The position numbers and the translations under genes were made by a program. A stretch of 64,000 nt of DNA, taken from NCBI GenBank assembly GCA_033239125.1, contig BSWB01000006.1, forward strand, positions 120,326,242-120,390,241. Direction: 5' to 3'. Within the stretch, counting starts at the first letter, position 1, and each line of letters starts with the position of its first letter. This document shows, in pieces, positions 61,081 through 64,000 of this stretch. This DNA is from Fagopyrum homotropicum. Taxonomy: Eukaryota; Streptophyta; Magnoliopsida; Caryophyllales; Polygonaceae. The notes beneath the pieces are model-generated. The model worked only from the letters and a program-made list of their open reading frames with translations, was not told where the DNA came from and made no database searches.

Positions 61081-61506
61081 CAACAGATCTAGAGTGTGAG
61101 TCTAACCCACAGCTTGCTTGTTCTTTGGATACAGTCCACATGACTTTGGTTCGATTCCCTTAAAGCCTCAATTCTCGTCTAAACTAGTATGCAACAGATC
61201 TTCTCTTCGAGCCCTACAGAGGCCAAATACACCTGTAGTTTACTGCTCTTGTGTATACTATGACAAGGTGTAGGTCCAAATTTCTTACCGACTGCCCTGG
61301 GGTGGCTAGGAAGGCATCTGGTCTGGTTATCAATCGAACCACCAGGTCCTTGGACAAAGTGTGTGCGTGTGATGAGGGGAAGAGGATGTTCTGACTTGAT
61401 CCAAAGTGCCGACTATGAGGGACAACCCTTACCCGCATCTTTGCACAGAAGGTTAAAGAAAGAGCAGTCTAAGCCACGATCGCTGATTAGGGTAGCCACT
61501 GCGTAG
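61081..61506. other. Unassigned
   Basis: A GC-richer block with the minus-strand frame 61214-61438. No recognised domain. It may be the interior of an unidentified element. Confidence 0.35.
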
Positions 61507-62584
61507 TGATAGCATGTGTTATAGTCTATATTTTGGGGCTTGTTTAGACGTTTTATCTTCAATAATCTGCATGTATGGATGTATATTATGTGATTATATT
61601 GTTGTTTCATCTACCTTTACGGGAATCGATGTCTACACCTAGTTTCGTTGTAATTGTAGGTAAAATGGCACGTTTTGGATAAAATGGAGCTAAGGAGCTA
61701 AAGAGTCATCGGAGCTACATTTTGGAACTTAAGGAAGAACTCAGGAAGCATGGAAATGATTAAGAAGATTGATTTTGGACCAGATTTGAGAGATTTTACA
61801 TTCAGTTGAGATTCACCTCGGTCAGCTACGGTGTCACATCGACCGAGGTGATCTTGAGGAGCGTCCCGACTGAGGCGAACACCTTGCCGCCGGCGAGATC
61901 CATATTTTTGGCTGAGATCTTTTATTTTTGGAAAGAAGATATCTTATATTTTTGGGCTGGATTTTTGGAAGGAAGATATTATTTTTGGGAGATCTATTTT
62001 AGAGATATGAATATATTTTTTAGGAAATTATCTTTTTAGATATTTTTATCTTTGGAAGATAATTCTCCTATATAAAGGGTTGGATTTTCCACAAGTTCAA
62101 CCATGCTTACATGCTGAGAACATCCAGCAATTAAGGGATTTTCTGGAAGCTTTGAAGGAAGGATTGAAGGATTGAAGATCAAGGAAGGAAGTATTCATAG
62201 TTTGGAATTAGCTTTTGAGGGAGTTTGTAAGACTTTCTTAGATTCCCTTTTGGTTTGTTGTCATAGCTGATTTGTGATTTGAGGAACGCTGATTTGTTGT
62301 TATTTGATTCAGTTATTGTGACCTTTTTCTTAAGGTTTTCTTGTTCGAGTATTGATTCCCTTTCCATTGAATTGATTATTGCTATCATGATGATTGTTGG
62401 CTAAGTTTCTTATGCGATTCTAGGGTGATTGGCTGAAAGTTGTGGGAAAGACGATGATAGAATGATCTTAATTCCAACAGGACCCTGCAAGCTCGAATCT
62501 ATAACCTTAACCCTAGAACACCTCGCTTAGTCGATGAACATCTCGGCCGGGGTGGGACTTGACTGAACGAGGTGAACCTTTCCT
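61507..62584 (+). mobile_element. Athila-lineage LTR, truncated (family C, copy 2)
   Basis: Begins TGATAGCATG and aligns with 56151-57250 at high similarity over its whole length (roughly nine bases in ten by eye), including the CACATCGACCGAGGTG version of the palindrome at 61835-61850 and the TATATAAAGGG TATA-like word near 62070. It stops abruptly at 62584, where a family E repeat begins; the remaining 650 bp of the LTR are not found in the window. Confidence 0.88.
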
Positions 62585-63300
62585 TGATGTGATCGAACTC
62601 GATTCGAACACGAGGATCCACCGGTACAAGTTCACACTCGGATTGGAATCGGTGAAATGGAACTCCTTTTTTTGGATTTTGTGTTTTTGGATATGAAGAG
62701 CAAATTCCCTCGGCCTCTCACTTTGGGAATCCCTCAACTCGAACGAACTACCCTCGGAATCTCACTTTGGGGTTCGAACCTTCGTTCCTAGGCCTCTCAC
62801 CTTAGAACCACCTAAGCATCTCACCTAGATGTTTGAAAACTAAGCATCTCACCTAGAATTCGGGTTTTGTTTTAAAGCAAACAACAACTTTGAAAGCACA
62901 AAGGCTAACTTACTTCATTTAACTTCACTTCCTTACAATGGGAGGATACAAGGCTTTATATAGCCACAAAACTCAGCCTAGAAACTCCCTAATTAAGTGC
63001 TAGAAATATCAAAGGTTTATCAAAAGGAAATGCAAGAAATTCAAGAGTTTTTCTAGGAAATTCAAACACATAAATGGCCACATTTGGCCTTTAATCAAAG
63101 ATGACTCTTGGATCCTATTCTCTTCACTTGGACAACACATCAAGGATGGTCTAATCAAGTCTTGGACGTCCATATTGAAGGAGAAGAAGACCATTGAACT
63201 ACCTTGGCCTCCATTCAATGTATGTGTGTGAAGATGCCTTCAATGTTTGATTGAATGTTGACATGTTGACCTTCACATGATCAATACATAAATTCATGCA
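62585..63300 (-). repeat. LTR-like repeat, family E copy 3
   Basis: Starts TGATGTGATCGAAC and shares AGGATCCACCGGT, CCTCGGAATCTCACTTTGG and repeated CCTCTCACCTT with the copies at 35257 and 36120. TTTATATAG at about 62953 could be its TATA box on either strand. The far end is unclear. Confidence 0.55.
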
Positions 63301-63483
63301 TAATATATGAATAATATGAGCATGGTATGCTGCATGAAATATGTATGGTAGGACGTGCATATGTTTTGTATAACCATCTTTCATGCCTCCATGCATGATC
63401 TTGTCCAACAATCCATACAAGTACCGTACTTGCTGCAATGTAGGGTCATTTTCACCCTCTTCCTCTTGCAATATCGACTTTGA

Positions 63484-64000
63484 TTAAACTAGAAAGTTGT
63501 AGATATTGAAAATACCTTTCAAAGTAGTACTCATGGGTATTTTAATTCTAAGTATTGCCTCAGTTATAGTCGTTTTACTGAGAGTGCGCAAACCTGACAG
63601 CTTAGCCGGAGAGAGTGAAAATTGGCTTGCATTGGGCATGCTCGGAGCAAGCTTTTTCGGTTTGATTTCAATAGGTTTTGGCTCAGTTTTAGGCATGACC
63701 TCCAACACATAACTATTGATTTTGATAAGTTCCGGCTGACTTTTGACTTGGACGGTTGGTGGCAAAACGATTGGTTCTGGCTTGATGACGATGATTTCTT
63801 CCCCGGTGGGAATCACATCATCCCCTTTCCCTTGAAAAGGATTCGTCCTCGAATCCGTCATGCCATCATTGGGAAATTGATTATCGGATTTATTACCATG
63901 GTAACTACTTCTCGCGACTTCGACGCCGTCATGTTGAGATGCCTGAATACAATCCGGGTTCCCATGGGCACGACTATCAACATTTCGTTCTCGACGGTGG
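63484..64000 (-). pseudogene. Ty3/gypsy gag-like ORF, runs off the window edge
   Basis: On the minus strand an open frame enters from the right edge (R-R-E-R-N) and continues through D-S-R-T-N-P-F-Q-G-K-G-D-D-V into a Pro/Lys-rich segment, stopping at 63484. The D-S-R-T-N-P-F motif resembles the hinge after gag in plant chromovirus elements. Without the upstream part the assignment is tentative. It is open for about 170 codons, so it may be younger than its neighbours. Confidence 0.4.

Noticed and set aside
1..64000. CRISPR array, phage defence locus or bacterial operon
   Set aside because: The window is plant nuclear DNA with spliced genes; no regularly spaced identical repeats or clustered prokaryotic ORFs were seen.

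Overview
The window is nuclear DNA of a flowering plant, most likely a eudicot. It is AT-rich, has GT-AG spliced multi-exon genes, and is dominated by plant-type LTR retrotransposons (Athila-like Ty3/gypsy, Ty1/copia, SIRE-like), LINE remnants and hAT/Mutator-like non-autonomous DNA elements. I cannot name the species. Only two apparently intact host genes are visible. One is a 10-exon bHLH transcription factor of the LONESOME HIGHWAY (LHW-like) family on the + strand, 13087-16287. The other is a 22-exon STE20/GCK-type serine/threonine kinase with a C-terminal coiled coil on the - strand, 22087-29471. Both could be assembled with consistent reading frame and splice sites (635 and 727 codons).

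Left arm (1-12.7 kb): intergenic DNA with a complete solo LTR (662-2456, 5-bp target duplication AATAT), a LINE 3' remnant (3.45-4.2 kb), DNA-transposon remnants (4.6-5.5 kb and 8030-8391), a decayed receptor-kinase fragment (9.5-9.85 kb), an (ATT)n microsatellite and a SIRE-like LTR (10780 to about 12264). The two genes occupy 12.77-29.75 kb. Between them lie a long-terminal-inverted-repeat, Mutator-like element (about 16.73-18.59 kb) and a (TA)n tract.

The centre (31.2-51.4 kb) is a nested transposon stack that can be unpicked from reading frames and target-site duplications. A LINE reverse-transcriptase gene is interrupted by a Ty1/copia element (31509-50439). The copia is split inside gag by a 13.9-kb Athila-like Ty3/gypsy element on the - strand (32690-46568) and inside its RNase H region by an 842-bp hAT element with a perfect 8-bp duplication (48847-49688). 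The Athila-like element in turn carries LTR-like sequence of another family next to an initiator-tRNA-Met primer site (36106-36117) and a decayed extra ORF downstream of integrase.

Right arm (51.4-64 kb): a second SIRE-like LTR in inverted orientation with its polypurine tract and a decayed retroelement ORF, a tRNA-like pol III promoter element, a second complete solo LTR (56151-57920, duplication TGCTT), an imperfect tandem array, a partial copy of the left-arm LTR family, a truncated relative of the second solo LTR, and a retrotransposon gag-like ORF running off the edge.

No CRISPR array, operon, rRNA or intact tRNA gene is present, and I found no convincing new enzymatic system. The most unusual signal is that four unrelated LTR families each carry their own cluster of 12-16-bp GC-centred palindromes. 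The hAT-type elements show a comparable habit, each repeating its own short GC-rich word near its ends.
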